Made by a program: the position numbers and the translations under genes
Notes under the pieces: generated by a model
The model's input: the letters and a program-made list of their open reading frames with translations, nothing else
The model's database searches: none
Told to the model about the DNA's origin: nothing
Part shown: piece after piece, positions 54,654 through 63,661 of the stretch
Layout of the letters: every line of letters starts with the position of its first letter
Numbering within the stretch: the first letter of the stretch is position 1
Origin: JAGNRR01 sp964409905
GTDB taxonomy: Bacteria > Bacteroidota > Bacteroidia > Chitinophagales > Chitinophagaceae
Length of the DNA: 64,000 bases
Direction: 5' to 3'
Assembly (NCBI GenBank): GCA_964409905.1
Contig: CAYPET010000009.1
Coordinates: 1-64,000, forward strand

Positions 54654-55475
54654 ATGGGAAAAATAATTGCCATAGCGAATCAAAAAGGCGGTGTAGGAAA
54701 AACGACTACAGCAATTAATCTTGCCTGTAGCTTAGCAGTATTGAATTATAAAACCTTGCTTGTAGATTGTGACCCTCAGGCAAATGCCACTTCGGGCAAT
54801 GGGTTTGACCTAAAAAACATTCAGGTAAGCATTTATGACAGCTTAGTGAACGATACAGATGTAAAAAACATTATTCTGGAAACCGATACCCCAAATTTAT
54901 CAATTTTACCCGCACATTTAGATTTGGTAGGCGCCGAGATTGAATTAATCAACCACCCCAATCGTGAGCGCAAACTACTTAATACCCTTGAACCTATCCG
55001 TGATAATTACGACCTGATCATTATTGATTGTTCCCCTTCTTTAGGTTTAATTACTTTAAATGCTCTTACGGCCAGTGATAGTGTGATTATTCCGGTACAA
55101 TGTGAATTTTTTGCATTAGAAGGTTTGGGCAAACTACTCAATACCATAAAAATTGTTCAAACAAAACTGAATCCCGAACTGCGCATCGAAGGCATTTTAA
55201 TGACCATGTACGACGGACGGTTGCGCTTGAGCAATCAAGTGGTAGAAGAAGTGAGCAATCATTTTGAAGAGCTGGTATTCGAAACTATTATTCATCGCAA
55301 TACCCGCCTGGGCGAAGCCCCTAGTGTTGGCAAACCTGTTTTACTTTATGATGCGGAGGCAAAAGGAGCATTGAATTACCTTAACTTGGCCAAAGAAATC
55401 TTGCAGCGCAACGACATGACCAACATTGCTAACAAAGATAAAACCTTCGAAATAGAAGAGACTGAAAATGAGTAA
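54654..55475 (+). CDS. parA: Chromosome-partitioning ATPase ParA
   Basis: This is a 273-residue deviant Walker A ATPase: AIANQKGGVGKTTTAINLA at the start, LVDCDPQANAT and IIIDCSPSLGLIT as later motifs. The short N-terminus fits the Soj-type. With ParB it moves origin regions to daughter cells. It overlaps parB by 8 bp. The order parA-parB-DUF5683-dapB is common in Bacteroidota. Confidence 0.95.
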   Translation: MGKIIAIANQKGGVGKTTTAINLACSLAVLNYKTLLVDCDPQANATSGNGFDLKNIQVSIYDSLVNDTDVKNIILETDTPNLSILPAHLDLVGAEIELINHPNRERKLLNTLEPIRDNYDLIIIDCSPSLGLITLNALTASDSVIIPVQCEFFALEGLGKLLNTIKIVQTKLNPELRIEGILMTMYDGRLRLSNQVVEEVSNHFEELVFETIIHRNTRLGEAPSVGKPVLLYDAEAKGALNYLNLAKEILQRNDMTNIANKDKTFEIEETENE

Positions 55476-56373
55476 GCAAAAAGCACAAATTGGCAAAGGC
55501 ATTGGCGCACTTTTGGGAAATATAAAAGACGAAGTCAAAAATTTCGAAAAAGATAAACCACCTATTCGTGTAGAAGAAAATGTGGTGGGTAGCATTAGCC
55601 GTATCCCCATTGATCAAATCAGCGTAAATCCAAATCAGCCACGAAAAGATTTTGATGAATTAGCATTAAGTGAGCTGGCCGAATCGATTAAACTACATGA
55701 TATCATTCAGCCCATTACGGTAAAAAAAGTAAATGCAAAATCCTTTCAACTGATATCGGGCGAGAGACGATTTCGCGCAGCAAAAAAAGCTGGCTTGAAA
55801 GATATACCGGCCTATATCCGCACGGCGGATAACCGGGCTATGCTGGAAATGGGACTGATAGAAAATCTGCAACGTGAAGATTTAAATGCTATCGAAATTG
55901 CATTAAGTTACAAACACCTCATGGACGATTGTAATTTGACGCAGGAAGTAGTCGCCGATCGGATGAAAAAGGAACGCTCCACCGTAACGAATTACCTGCG
56001 TTTATTAAAATTGCCTCCCAGCATTCAGGCAGCCGTGCGCAATGGCATTTTGAGTATGGGTCACGCTCGCGCCATTTTAGGTGCCGAGCACATTGACCAG
56101 CAGCTATTTGCCTTTGAAGAAATACAGCAAAAAGGGCTTAGTGTGAGAGCCGCAGAGGCATTGGTGAAGTCTTTAAAGCAACCTACAAAAAAAACATCCC
56201 CTAAAAAAACAGAAGGACTTACGCCTGAGTTTAAAAAAATTGAAGACAAACTCGCTTCTCACTTAGCTACTAAAGTAACATTGCTAAGAAATAAAAGTGG
56301 TAAAGGCTCTATATTGATAGAATTTTATAATGATGCTGAATTAGACAGCATATTGAATTCTATGAATTTGTAA
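55468..56373 (+). CDS. parB: ParB/Spo0J DNA-binding protein
   Basis: The 301-residue protein has a basic N-terminus (MSKQKAQIGKGIGALLG). The CTP-binding ParB/Srx domain (about 45-135) contains QPRKDF and ISGERRFRAAKKAGL, with ENLQREDLN. The helix-turn-helix region (about 140-205) has LTQEVVADRMKKERSTVTNYLRLLKLP. The C-terminus likely dimerises. No parS site is evident in this window. Confidence 0.95.
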   Translation: MSKQKAQIGKGIGALLGNIKDEVKNFEKDKPPIRVEENVVGSISRIPIDQISVNPNQPRKDFDELALSELAESIKLHDIIQPITVKKVNAKSFQLISGERRFRAAKKAGLKDIPAYIRTADNRAMLEMGLIENLQREDLNAIEIALSYKHLMDDCNLTQEVVADRMKKERSTVTNYLRLLKLPPSIQAAVRNGILSMGHARAILGAEHIDQQLFAFEEIQQKGLSVRAAEALVKSLKQPTKKTSPKKTEGLTPEFKKIEDKLASHLATKVTLLRNKSGKGSILIEFYNDAELDSILNSMNL

Positions 56374-56382
56374 TACCTTCGG

Positions 56383-56946
56383 GTGGTGAAAATACAATTC
56401 ACAATGTTGTTTATACTGTTTGCTTTTTGCGCTTCAGCACAGCGAGTCGCAATAGATGAGGCATCTGCAGTTGCAGACAGTACTCATATTTTTAAGTTTA
56501 ATACCAAAGAGCCAATGCCCAAACGGGCTGGCCTCTACTCTGCCCTGCTTCCTGGCCTGGGTCAGGTATATAATAAACAATACTGGAAGCTGGGGCTAAT
56601 AGCAGCCGGTGCTGCATCAGCAGCCTACTTTATCGACTTTAATAATACTGAGTATCAACGGTTTCGGAATGCCTACATTGCGCGTATAGATAATGACCCG
56701 AATACGACAGATGAATTTGTCGGTATTTATCAGGATAATGATTTAAATACACAGCAAAACCAGTACAGACAATGGCTGGAGTATACTGTTGTGTTTACCA
56801 CTGTGGGGTATGCCTTAAATATTCTTGATGCCTACATATCGGCCAACCTAAGAACCTTTGATATAAACGAAGACATTACTTTTTATACAAAACCGACATT
56901 TGAAAACCGACAACTAGGCCTGGCACTAGTATTAAAAACTAAATAA
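56383..56946 (+). CDS. DUF5683 membrane/secreted protein
   Basis: The 187-residue protein has an N-terminal signal peptide (about 1-18, ending FCASAQ). A DUF5683 domain follows, with YSALLPGLGQVYNKQYWKLGLI and a helical, probably membrane-associated region (IAAGAASAAYFIDF). Function is unknown, but the family recurrently sits between parB and dapB in Bacteroidota. Start is GTG (56383 or the next codon 56386); there is no ATG at the right place. The stop overlaps the dapB start by one base. Confidence 0.85.
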   Translation: MVKIQFTMLFILFAFCASAQRVAIDEASAVADSTHIFKFNTKEPMPKRAGLYSALLPGLGQVYNKQYWKLGLIAAGAASAAYFIDFNNTEYQRFRNAYIARIDNDPNTTDEFVGIYQDNDLNTQQNQYRQWLEYTVVFTTVGYALNILDAYISANLRTFDINEDITFYTKPTFENRQLGLALVLKTK

Positions 56947-57665
56947 TGATGAAAATAGCACTTATAGGATATGGAAAAATGGGTAAGGCCATCGAAGAGA
57001 TTGCGTTGGAAAAAGGCCACGAAGTACCACTGAAAATAGACCGTGATAATCAGGACGATTTTAACACCGCTAACCTAAATGATATAGACGTAGCCATCGA
57101 GTTTACAACGCCTGATACTTGCTTTGCAAATCTCAAAAAATTGTTTGAGCATCAGGTGCCCGTTGTTTGTGGCACTACGGCCTGGCTCGATAAGAAGCCC
57201 GAAGCCGAAAAAATTTGCTTGGAAAACGATACCGCCTTTTTATATGCCAGCAATTTTAGCGTGGGCGTCAATATTTTTTTCGAGCTGAATAAATACTTAG
57301 CCACCATCATGAATGACTACCCTGCCTACAACCCCAGTATGGAAGAAATTCATCATACAGCCAAGCTGGACGCCCCCAGCGGCACGGCCGTAACCCTGGC
57401 CGAGGGTTTGATTGAAAAACTGCAACGCAAAAACAACTGGGTGAACGAAGCAACTGACAGCCCCGACACGCTCAGTATTATTTCCAAGCGCGAAGACCCT
57501 GCACCGGGCACCCATAGTATCAGTTACGACTCGGCTATTGATAGTATTGAGATTAAGCATACGGCACACACTCGCAAAGGCTTTGCCAGCGGCGCCTTAT
57601 TGGCCGCCGAGTTTTTGGCCGGTAAAAAAGGAATTTATACTATGCAGGACGTATTGTTTTCGTAA
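56946..57665 (+). CDS. dapB: 4-hydroxy-tetrahydrodipicolinate reductase
   Basis: The 239-residue NAD(P)H enzyme performs the second step of the DAP pathway. The nucleotide-binding start is ALIGYGKMGKAIEE, VAIEFTTPDT and CGTTAWLDK follow, and EIHHTAKLDAPSGTA is the catalytic His/Lys motif. In many Bacteroidota this cluster continues with lepB (signal peptidase I); here a terminator and an unrelated gene follow. Confidence 0.95.
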   Translation: MMKIALIGYGKMGKAIEEIALEKGHEVPLKIDRDNQDDFNTANLNDIDVAIEFTTPDTCFANLKKLFEHQVPVVCGTTAWLDKKPEAEKICLENDTAFLYASNFSVGVNIFFELNKYLATIMNDYPAYNPSMEEIHHTAKLDAPSGTAVTLAEGLIEKLQRKNNWVNEATDSPDTLSIISKREDPAPGTHSISYDSAIDSIEIKHTAHTRKGFASGALLAAEFLAGKKGIYTMQDVLFS

Positions 57666-57689
57666 CCCGAAAGCAATAACCACAAAATA

Positions 57690-57719
57690 AAAGTGCTTCC
57701 CAATGGGAGGCGCTTTCGT
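57690..57719. terminator. Terminator after dapB
   Basis: AAAGTGCTTCCC and GGGAGGCGCTTT pair around an AAT loop with two G-T pairs. It lies 25 bp after dapB and 19 bp beyond the end of the convergent minus-strand gene; the tail is only weakly T-rich. Confidence 0.65.
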
Positions 57720-57737
57720 TTATGAATAACAATAAAA

Positions 57738-58472
57738 CTATTTTATAAATTGAGCAGTGGCTTTAATACCTTCCTGACGTAATTCAAGAATGTACATGCC
57801 ACTGTTTAAGTCTGAAATATTTAAATCATATCCTTCCTGACCTTTAAAAGCTTTACCATAAGAGTGGCTTAATACTTTACGACCTGCAAGGTCAAATACA
57901 TTAACCTCAACTGCCGAAGCGTTTTGCGCTACATAATCTAAATTAATCATGTTGCCTACTACCGGGTTCGGGTGAACGTTGATTTGTTGACTGACTATTT
58001 GATTTTCAAATGTAATGTGGTTTACGCCTGTAGGAGCCCCAACAAAAGTAACCGAGTTACAGGCTCTCCAACCTGTAGTGTCAAAAGTTGACTTCCATGA
58101 TGAGGTAGCTCCGTCACGTAAATACGCTCTTACACAATAGTTAGCTGTGCCGGCTGTAGCACTTGCTCCATTGTATGTATAGTTAAACTGAATAGTATCC
58201 CCTTGACTTTTGGTATAACCTGTACGAACATAAACCTGTGGAGGCGTTTGTGAAAGTGTAAACGGATCGCCGAAAGCTACCGTATCACTTGGCACCAACC
58301 CGCCTTGAGCTAAGGTTACTACAGCTTGCTGTGTTAGTGTGGAGCCGTTGTTATGTGTTGAACCATTAGCAGGTGAGATTAACTGCACTGAGAAACGATG
58401 AGTAAAGGTTTGCGCGTTGGCAAAAGCGGTAAACATTACCATTGCCGTCATGAGTGTAGATATTTTTTTCAT
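57738..58472 (-). CDS. Secreted protein with T9SS type A sorting domain
   Basis: The 244-residue protein has a signal peptide (about 1-20, ending FANAQ). A beta-rich body follows (21-160), then a C-terminal T9SS type A (TIGR04183-like) domain of about 75 residues: VHPNPVVGNMINLDY, VNVFDLAGRKVLS, DLNSGMYILEL. Export through SprA (encoded at 5.3-12.8 kb) is expected. The body has no recognised catalytic motif. Confidence 0.9.
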   Translation of the reverse strand: MKKISTLMTAMVMFTAFANAQTFTHRFSVQLISPANGSTHNNGSTLTQQAVVTLAQGGLVPSDTVAFGDPFTLSQTPPQVYVRTGYTKSQGDTIQFNYTYNGASATAGTANYCVRAYLRDGATSSWKSTFDTTGWRACNSVTFVGAPTGVNHITFENQIVSQQINVHPNPVVGNMINLDYVAQNASAVEVNVFDLAGRKVLSHSYGKAFKGQEGYDLNISDLNSGMYILELRQEGIKATAQFIK

Positions 58473-58607
58473 TTTTCAAATTTTATGATGGAAAATTAGT
58501 CTTTTTCTAACAATTCTATAAACATTTGGAAATTTATCATTTTCTACATCTTGTAAACATAATTGGGTCTATACTTTTCGCACACCTGACTTACCTTAGC
58601 AAGCGCA

Positions 58608-60146
58608 ATGAATAAATTGGATATTTTAACGCAAAAGAAGGCCGCAGCATTGTTGGGTGGTGGTGAAAAACGCATCGAATCACAACACAAAAAAGGCAAA
58701 CTAACTGCCCGCGAGCGCGTAGAATTATTGCTGGATAAAAATAGTTTTGAAGAAATTGGCATGCTGGTTACCCACCGCAGCACTGACTTCGGCATGGAAA
58801 AACAAAAGTTCTATGGCGATGGTGTCATTACAGGTTATGGTACCATTCATGGTAGACTTGTTTATGTTTATTCACAAGATTTCACAGTTTTTGGCGGAAG
58901 CCTCAGCGAAACGCACGCCAAAAAGATTTGCAACATCATGGACCTCGCTATGGAAAACGGCGCACCTATTATTGGTTTAAACGATAGTGGTGGCGCTCGC
59001 ATACAGGAAGGAGTAGTGAGTCTAGGTGGCTATGCCGATATTTTTTACCGCAATACCCGAGCATCAGGCGTCATACCGCAGATATCTGCTATTATGGGGC
59101 CCTGCGCCGGCGGCGCCGTGTACAGCCCTGCCATTACCGATTTTATAATGATGGTGGAGCAAAGCAGCTATATGTTCGTAACTGGGCCCAATGTGGTAAA
59201 AACCGTCACCCACGAAGAAGTGAGCAGCGAAGACCTTGGCGGTGCCGAGGCGCATGCTACCAAAAGTGGCGTAACGCATTTTACGGCCAAGCACGAAGCC
59301 GACTGCATCAAACAACTAAAAAAACTGCTGAGTTACATTCCGCAAAACTGCGAGGAAAAAGCGCCTGTATATGAATACAAGCAAGGAAACGAAAAACGCA
59401 GCAAGCTTAATCATTTGATCCCGACCAACCCAAATCAGCCGTATGATATGAAAGAGGTCATCAACGAAATTGTTGACGAAGAAACTTTTTACGAAGTGCA
59501 TAAACAATATGCCGAAAATATTGTGGTTGGTTTTGCTCGTTTGGGCGGACGCAGCATTGGCGTAGTGGCCAATCAACCCGCGTCCTTGGCAGGCGTGCTG
59601 GACATCAATTCCAGCAAAAAAGCAGCGCGCTTTGTGCGCTTTTGCGATGCCTTCAACGTTCCGCTACTAGTGCTGGTAGACGTGCCCGGCTTTTTGCCCG
59701 GTACCGATCAGGAATGGAACGGCATTATTACCAATGGCGCCAAACTCTTGTACGCCCTCAGCGAAGCCACCGTGCCCAAGGTGACCGTGATAACGCGCAA
59801 AGCCTACGGCGGCGCCTATGACGTAATGAACAGCAAACACATTGGTGCCGATTTGAACTTTGCTTTCCCGAATGCTGAGATTGCAGTAATGGGCGCAAAA
59901 GGAGCAGCAGAAATTATTTTCCGAAATGAAATAGCCGAAGCCGAAAACCCACAAGAAAAACTAGATGAGAAAGTAGCCGAATACACCGAAAAATTTGCAA
60001 ACCCCTATCGTGCAGCTGCGCATGGCTATATAGACGAGGTAGTTATTCCGGACCAAATACGCATTAAACTAATGAAAGGTTTTAAAATGCTGGAGAACAA
60101 AGTTTGTAATTTACCCAAGAAAAAACATGGTAATATACCCTTGTAA
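58608..60146 (+). CDS. Acyl-CoA carboxylase beta (carboxyltransferase) subunit
   Basis: The 512-residue protein has the paired crotonase-fold halves of propionyl-CoA/methylmalonyl-CoA carboxylase beta subunits. Motifs include LTARERVELLLD, SQDFTVFGGSLSETHAKKI, ALNDSGGARIQEG-type (GLNDSGGARIQEGV) and GPCAGGAVYSPA. Later come VVANQPASLAGVLDI, DVPGFLPGTDQE and RKAYGGAYDVM. It would use a biotin carboxylase (candidate at 27.9 kb) and a biotin carrier. Together with the B12-binding subunit at 4.2 kb this suits propionyl-CoA metabolism; the substrate is inferred. Confidence 0.92.
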   Translation: MNKLDILTQKKAAALLGGGEKRIESQHKKGKLTARERVELLLDKNSFEEIGMLVTHRSTDFGMEKQKFYGDGVITGYGTIHGRLVYVYSQDFTVFGGSLSETHAKKICNIMDLAMENGAPIIGLNDSGGARIQEGVVSLGGYADIFYRNTRASGVIPQISAIMGPCAGGAVYSPAITDFIMMVEQSSYMFVTGPNVVKTVTHEEVSSEDLGGAEAHATKSGVTHFTAKHEADCIKQLKKLLSYIPQNCEEKAPVYEYKQGNEKRSKLNHLIPTNPNQPYDMKEVINEIVDEETFYEVHKQYAENIVVGFARLGGRSIGVVANQPASLAGVLDINSSKKAARFVRFCDAFNVPLLVLVDVPGFLPGTDQEWNGIITNGAKLLYALSEATVPKVTVITRKAYGGAYDVMNSKHIGADLNFAFPNAEIAVMGAKGAAEIIFRNEIAEAENPQEKLDEKVAEYTEKFANPYRAAAHGYIDEVVIPDQIRIKLMKGFKMLENKVCNLPKKKHGNIPL

Positions 60147-60149
60147 AAA

Positions 60150-61103
60150 ATGGCAAACTACTTTGACCGATTTAAAAATCGTTTCCTAGACAATACCGGC
60201 TTCGACGATCACATTGGCGATGTGGGCGAACGCATTTTGACCAAAAAAGGTAAGGGCAATGTGTACAAAAAAGGTTTTCACCGCATCAAGCACATGAGCC
60301 TTTTTCATACTCTAATCGAACTCAATATTTACAAATTCTGGCTTGTATGTTTTGTGGGCTTTGTGGCTATCAATATCTCCTTTGCCTTGCTGTATTATAT
60401 AATAGGTAGTCAGCATTTACTAATGGACCAAAGCCTATCAGAAGCTGATAAATTTTTAGAATGCTTTTATTTTAGCGCGCAAACCTTGACGGCTGTGGGC
60501 TATGGTCACATAGCACCAACCAGCAATGCAGCCAGCAGTGTGGCCGCCTTCCAGGCCTTTTTTGGATTGATGAGTTTTGCCGTCATCACGGGTTTGTTGT
60601 ATGCGCGTTTTTCAAAGCCGCGTGCTTTTTTGATGTTCAGTAAAAATGCCATTATTCGCCCCTTTAAAGAAGGTAAAGCGCTCATGTTTCGTATGGCTAC
60701 CTACAAAAACAACGACCTGACGGATGTGAGTTGTCAGGTGCTGGGCGCTTTTTCCAAAACAGTAGATGGCGTTACAAGTAACCGTTTCATCCCGCTGGAT
60801 TTAGAAATTAGCCGTATTCAAGAGCTGGTTCTCAACTGGACAGTGGTACACAAAATTGATGAAAACAGCCCATTGTATGAACTGAGTAAAGATGCTTTAG
60901 CTGAGACTAAACTTGAAATTATTGCGCTAGTAAAAGGCTATGATGAATACTTTGCCACTACTGTGCAAGAGCGCACTTCGTATACCTTTGACGAAATTTT
61001 GTTTGATGTGCAATTCGTCAAAATGTTCCACCGCGATGATAAGAATCATCGCACGATTCTTGATTTAGACAAACTGAGCAAAACCGAACCTTGCCCTGCC
61101 TAG
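60150..61103 (+). CDS. Inward-rectifier (Kir-type) potassium channel
   Basis: The 317-residue protein has two membrane helices (about 65-92 and 128-152) around a pore loop with the selectivity filter TAVGYGH. A C-terminal beta-rich Kir cytoplasmic domain follows (about 160-305; LMFRMATYKNNDLTDVS, ALVKGYDEYFATTVQERTSYT). Bacterial Kir channels of this kind conduct K+. It begins 3 bp after the carboxylase gene, which suggests co-transcription without an obvious functional link. Confidence 0.92.
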   Translation: MANYFDRFKNRFLDNTGFDDHIGDVGERILTKKGKGNVYKKGFHRIKHMSLFHTLIELNIYKFWLVCFVGFVAINISFALLYYIIGSQHLLMDQSLSEADKFLECFYFSAQTLTAVGYGHIAPTSNAASSVAAFQAFFGLMSFAVITGLLYARFSKPRAFLMFSKNAIIRPFKEGKALMFRMATYKNNDLTDVSCQVLGAFSKTVDGVTSNRFIPLDLEISRIQELVLNWTVVHKIDENSPLYELSKDALAETKLEIIALVKGYDEYFATTVQERTSYTFDEILFDVQFVKMFHRDDKNHRTILDLDKLSKTEPCPA

Positions 61104-61184
61104 GCAAGATGCTTTGATTTGTCACATTTCACCGCAAAGAGTCGCTTTGGCCGGTAAAAATTAGTAATTCCTTTCCACCAATCG

Positions 61185-61192
61185 TAAATTTG
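61185..61192 (+). promoter_or_regulatory. -7 promoter element of rocD
   Basis: TAAATTTG matches TAnnTTTG exactly, 4 bp before the rocD ATG at 61197, so any leader is very short. Confidence 0.45.
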
Positions 61193-61196
61193 TGCT

Positions 61197-62423
61197 ATGC
61201 AAGCGACTATGACATCCAGTGCGGACTATATCCAGTTAGAAGAAAAATACAATGCGCATAATTATCACCCTTTGCCTGTTGTCTTATCAAAAGGGAAAGG
61301 CACTAAAGTATGGGATGTTGAAGGCAAAGAGTACTTTGATTTTTTGAGTGGTTACAGCGCGGTAAATCAAGGTCATTGTCACCCCAAAATTATTGCTACG
61401 CTGATTGAACAAGCGCAAAAATTAACCCTTACATCCAGAGCTTTTCATTCGGATAAACTGGGTGAATTTGCGGCCTATATTACCGAGCTATTTGGCTATG
61501 ATAAAGTATTGCCCATGAACTCCGGGGTGGAGGCGGTAGAGACCGGTATCAAGTTGGCCCGTCGTTGGGGTTATGATGTGAAAGGGGTTGCCCCCGGCCA
61601 GGCAAAAATTATTGTGTGTGAAGGCAATTTTCATGGTCGCACCGTAAATGTTGTTTCATTCAGCACCGACCCAAGTTCGCGAAATGGTTTTGGGCCCTAT
61701 ACGCCGGGGTATGAGGTGATACCGTATAATGATGTAACAGCCTTAGCACATGCCCTTGAAGACCAAAACGTGGTTGCCTTTTTGGTAGAACCGATTCAAG
61801 GCGAGGCGGGTGTAAACGTACCTGACGATGGTTATTTAAGTCAATGTGCTGCATTGTGTAAGAAAAAAAATGTACTATTTATTTCGGATGAAATTCAAAC
61901 GGGATTGGCCCGTACAGGTAAAATGTTGTGTGTTGATCATGAGGAAGTGCGTGCTGATATTGTACTGCTTGGCAAAGCCCTCAGTGGTGGCGCACTGCCT
62001 GTTAGTGCCGTATTGGCTGATGATGAAATCATGCTGACCATTAAGCCCGGTGAACATGGTAGCACCTACGGCGGTAACCCCTTGGCCTGCGCCGTGGCAA
62101 AAACTTCGTTACAGGTTTTGGTTGATGAGGATATGTGCAGCAAAGCCGAATGTTATGGTGAATACTTCAGAAATGAATTAGCCAAATTAAGCTCACCTCA
62201 CATTGCACAGGTACGCGGAAAAGGTCTACTAAATGCCATTGTCATCAAACATAATGACCCACAAGCAGCCTGGAAACTTTGTTTGGAATTAAAAGAAAAC
62301 GGTATGTTGGCAAAACCTACCCATGGTGATAAAATTCGTTTTGCCCCACCATTAGTCATCACACAAGAAGAAATCGATACTTGTATAGGTATCATTGCAA
62401 AAAGTTTGCACGTACTCAACTAA
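61197..62423 (+). CDS. rocD: Ornithine--oxo-acid transaminase
   Basis: The 408-residue PLP enzyme (class III aminotransferase) moves the delta-amino group of ornithine to 2-oxoglutarate, giving glutamate semialdehyde. Motifs are YNAHNYHPLPVVLSKGKG, FLSGYSAVNQGHCHP, MNSGVEAVETGIKLAR, DEIQTGLARTGK and LLGKALSGG with the PLP Lys. HGSTYGGNPLACAVA also fits. Length is typical of RocD. Confidence 0.95.
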   Translation: MQATMTSSADYIQLEEKYNAHNYHPLPVVLSKGKGTKVWDVEGKEYFDFLSGYSAVNQGHCHPKIIATLIEQAQKLTLTSRAFHSDKLGEFAAYITELFGYDKVLPMNSGVEAVETGIKLARRWGYDVKGVAPGQAKIIVCEGNFHGRTVNVVSFSTDPSSRNGFGPYTPGYEVIPYNDVTALAHALEDQNVVAFLVEPIQGEAGVNVPDDGYLSQCAALCKKKNVLFISDEIQTGLARTGKMLCVDHEEVRADIVLLGKALSGGALPVSAVLADDEIMLTIKPGEHGSTYGGNPLACAVAKTSLQVLVDEDMCSKAECYGEYFRNELAKLSSPHIAQVRGKGLLNAIVIKHNDPQAAWKLCLELKENGMLAKPTHGDKIRFAPPLVITQEEIDTCIGIIAKSLHVLN

Positions 62424-62440
62424 GCGGCACCTTACGCACA

Positions 62441-63661
62441 TCATTGTTCCCCTAATTGTGCCGCAACAGCTGCAGTGCTCCAGGCATTCTGAAAATTAAA
62501 CCCACCGGTTACCCCATCTATGTCCAGAATTTCGCCGGCAAAAAACAAGCCCGGTACGATACGACTTTCCATTGTGATTGGATTCACTTCTTTTAAGTCA
62601 ATACCACCGCAAGTAACAAACTCTTCCTTAAAAGTAGTTTTACCTTTTACCGGAAATGTTTGACAAACCAAATTGTTTATTAGTTTATTTTGCTCCTTTG
62701 CCGTTAGTTCGCTCCATTTTGTATTGGGGTTGATTTCTGCCTTAGTTAGCAAGTAGATCCAAAAGCGTTTTGGCAAATCAAACGGACTTTTGAGAAGCTG
62801 TTGCGCACCCATCATGTTTCTTATCTCATTCCAATTGTTGCGTAAAGTATTTTCTGTTTGATTCAACCAGTTTACTAAAATTGTAAAATCATAATTTGCA
62901 TCGTGCAACAAGCGTGCCTGCCATGCACTCAATTTTAATACACAAGGGCCACTAAGCCCCCAATGAGTAATTAACAATGGGCCTATTTCCTGTGCCTTGC
63001 TGGATTGTATGCGCACACTCACATTGGCAATACTTACTCCCATCAACTCTTTCAAATCTTTATTACCTAGTATATTGAAAGTAAACAAAGATGGAACAGG
63101 AGCTATAATATGATGGCCCAAGGCACGCAACCAATCATACTGAGCGTTTTTTGCAAAGCCTCCAGAAGCCACACAAACATAATCGGCCTCTATCGTGGTG
63201 TCCTGCATAGTCAATAAAAATTTAGATGCTTGCTTTTTGATAGCGGTGACCGCTGTAGACAGGCGAACGTTTACACCCAGCTTTTGGGCAGTATGAGTCA
63301 AGCAGTCGATAACCGTTTGAGATGAATTGGTGGTAGGAAACATTCTGCCATCAGCCTCTGTGTGCAGGTGCACCCCATTCTTCTGAAACCATGCGATGGT
63401 ATCTTCCGGGCCAAAACTGTAGAATACTTTTTTCAAAAAATTCTTCCCCCTGGGGTAATGTTTTAACAAGTGATTGATGTCATTCACTTTATGAGTAATG
63501 TTGCAACGCCCACCACCACTCACTTTCACCTTTTGGAGTACTTTATTTTGCTTTTCTAAAATTGTAACGGCCAACTCCGGATTCAGTTCCTTTGCACGAA
63601 TGGCACAAAAAAAACCTGCCGCACCACCACCGATAATGTACATTTTTTGATGTTTACTCAT
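62441..63661 (-). CDS. BaiN/RdsA-family flavoprotein (HI0933-like)
   Basis: The 406-residue FAD enzyme begins MYIIGGGAAGFFCAIRAKEL (dinucleotide-binding motif). It contains KVSGGGRCNITHK, the family's signature, a substrate-domain insert, and the C-terminal GVTGGFNFQNAWSTA. Members reduce bile-acid intermediates or are of unknown function; the true substrate here is not known. It overlaps the S4-domain gene upstream by 4 bp, suggesting one transcript. Confidence 0.92.
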   Translation of the reverse strand: MSKHQKMYIIGGGAAGFFCAIRAKELNPELAVTILEKQNKVLQKVKVSGGGRCNITHKVNDINHLLKHYPRGKNFLKKVFYSFGPEDTIAWFQKNGVHLHTEADGRMFPTTNSSQTVIDCLTHTAQKLGVNVRLSTAVTAIKKQASKFLLTMQDTTIEADYVCVASGGFAKNAQYDWLRALGHHIIAPVPSLFTFNILGNKDLKELMGVSIANVSVRIQSSKAQEIGPLLITHWGLSGPCVLKLSAWQARLLHDANYDFTILVNWLNQTENTLRNNWNEIRNMMGAQQLLKSPFDLPKRFWIYLLTKAEINPNTKWSELTAKEQNKLINNLVCQTFPVKGKTTFKEEFVTCGGIDLKEVNPITMESRIVPGLFFAGEILDIDGVTGGFNFQNAWSTAAVAAQLGEQ

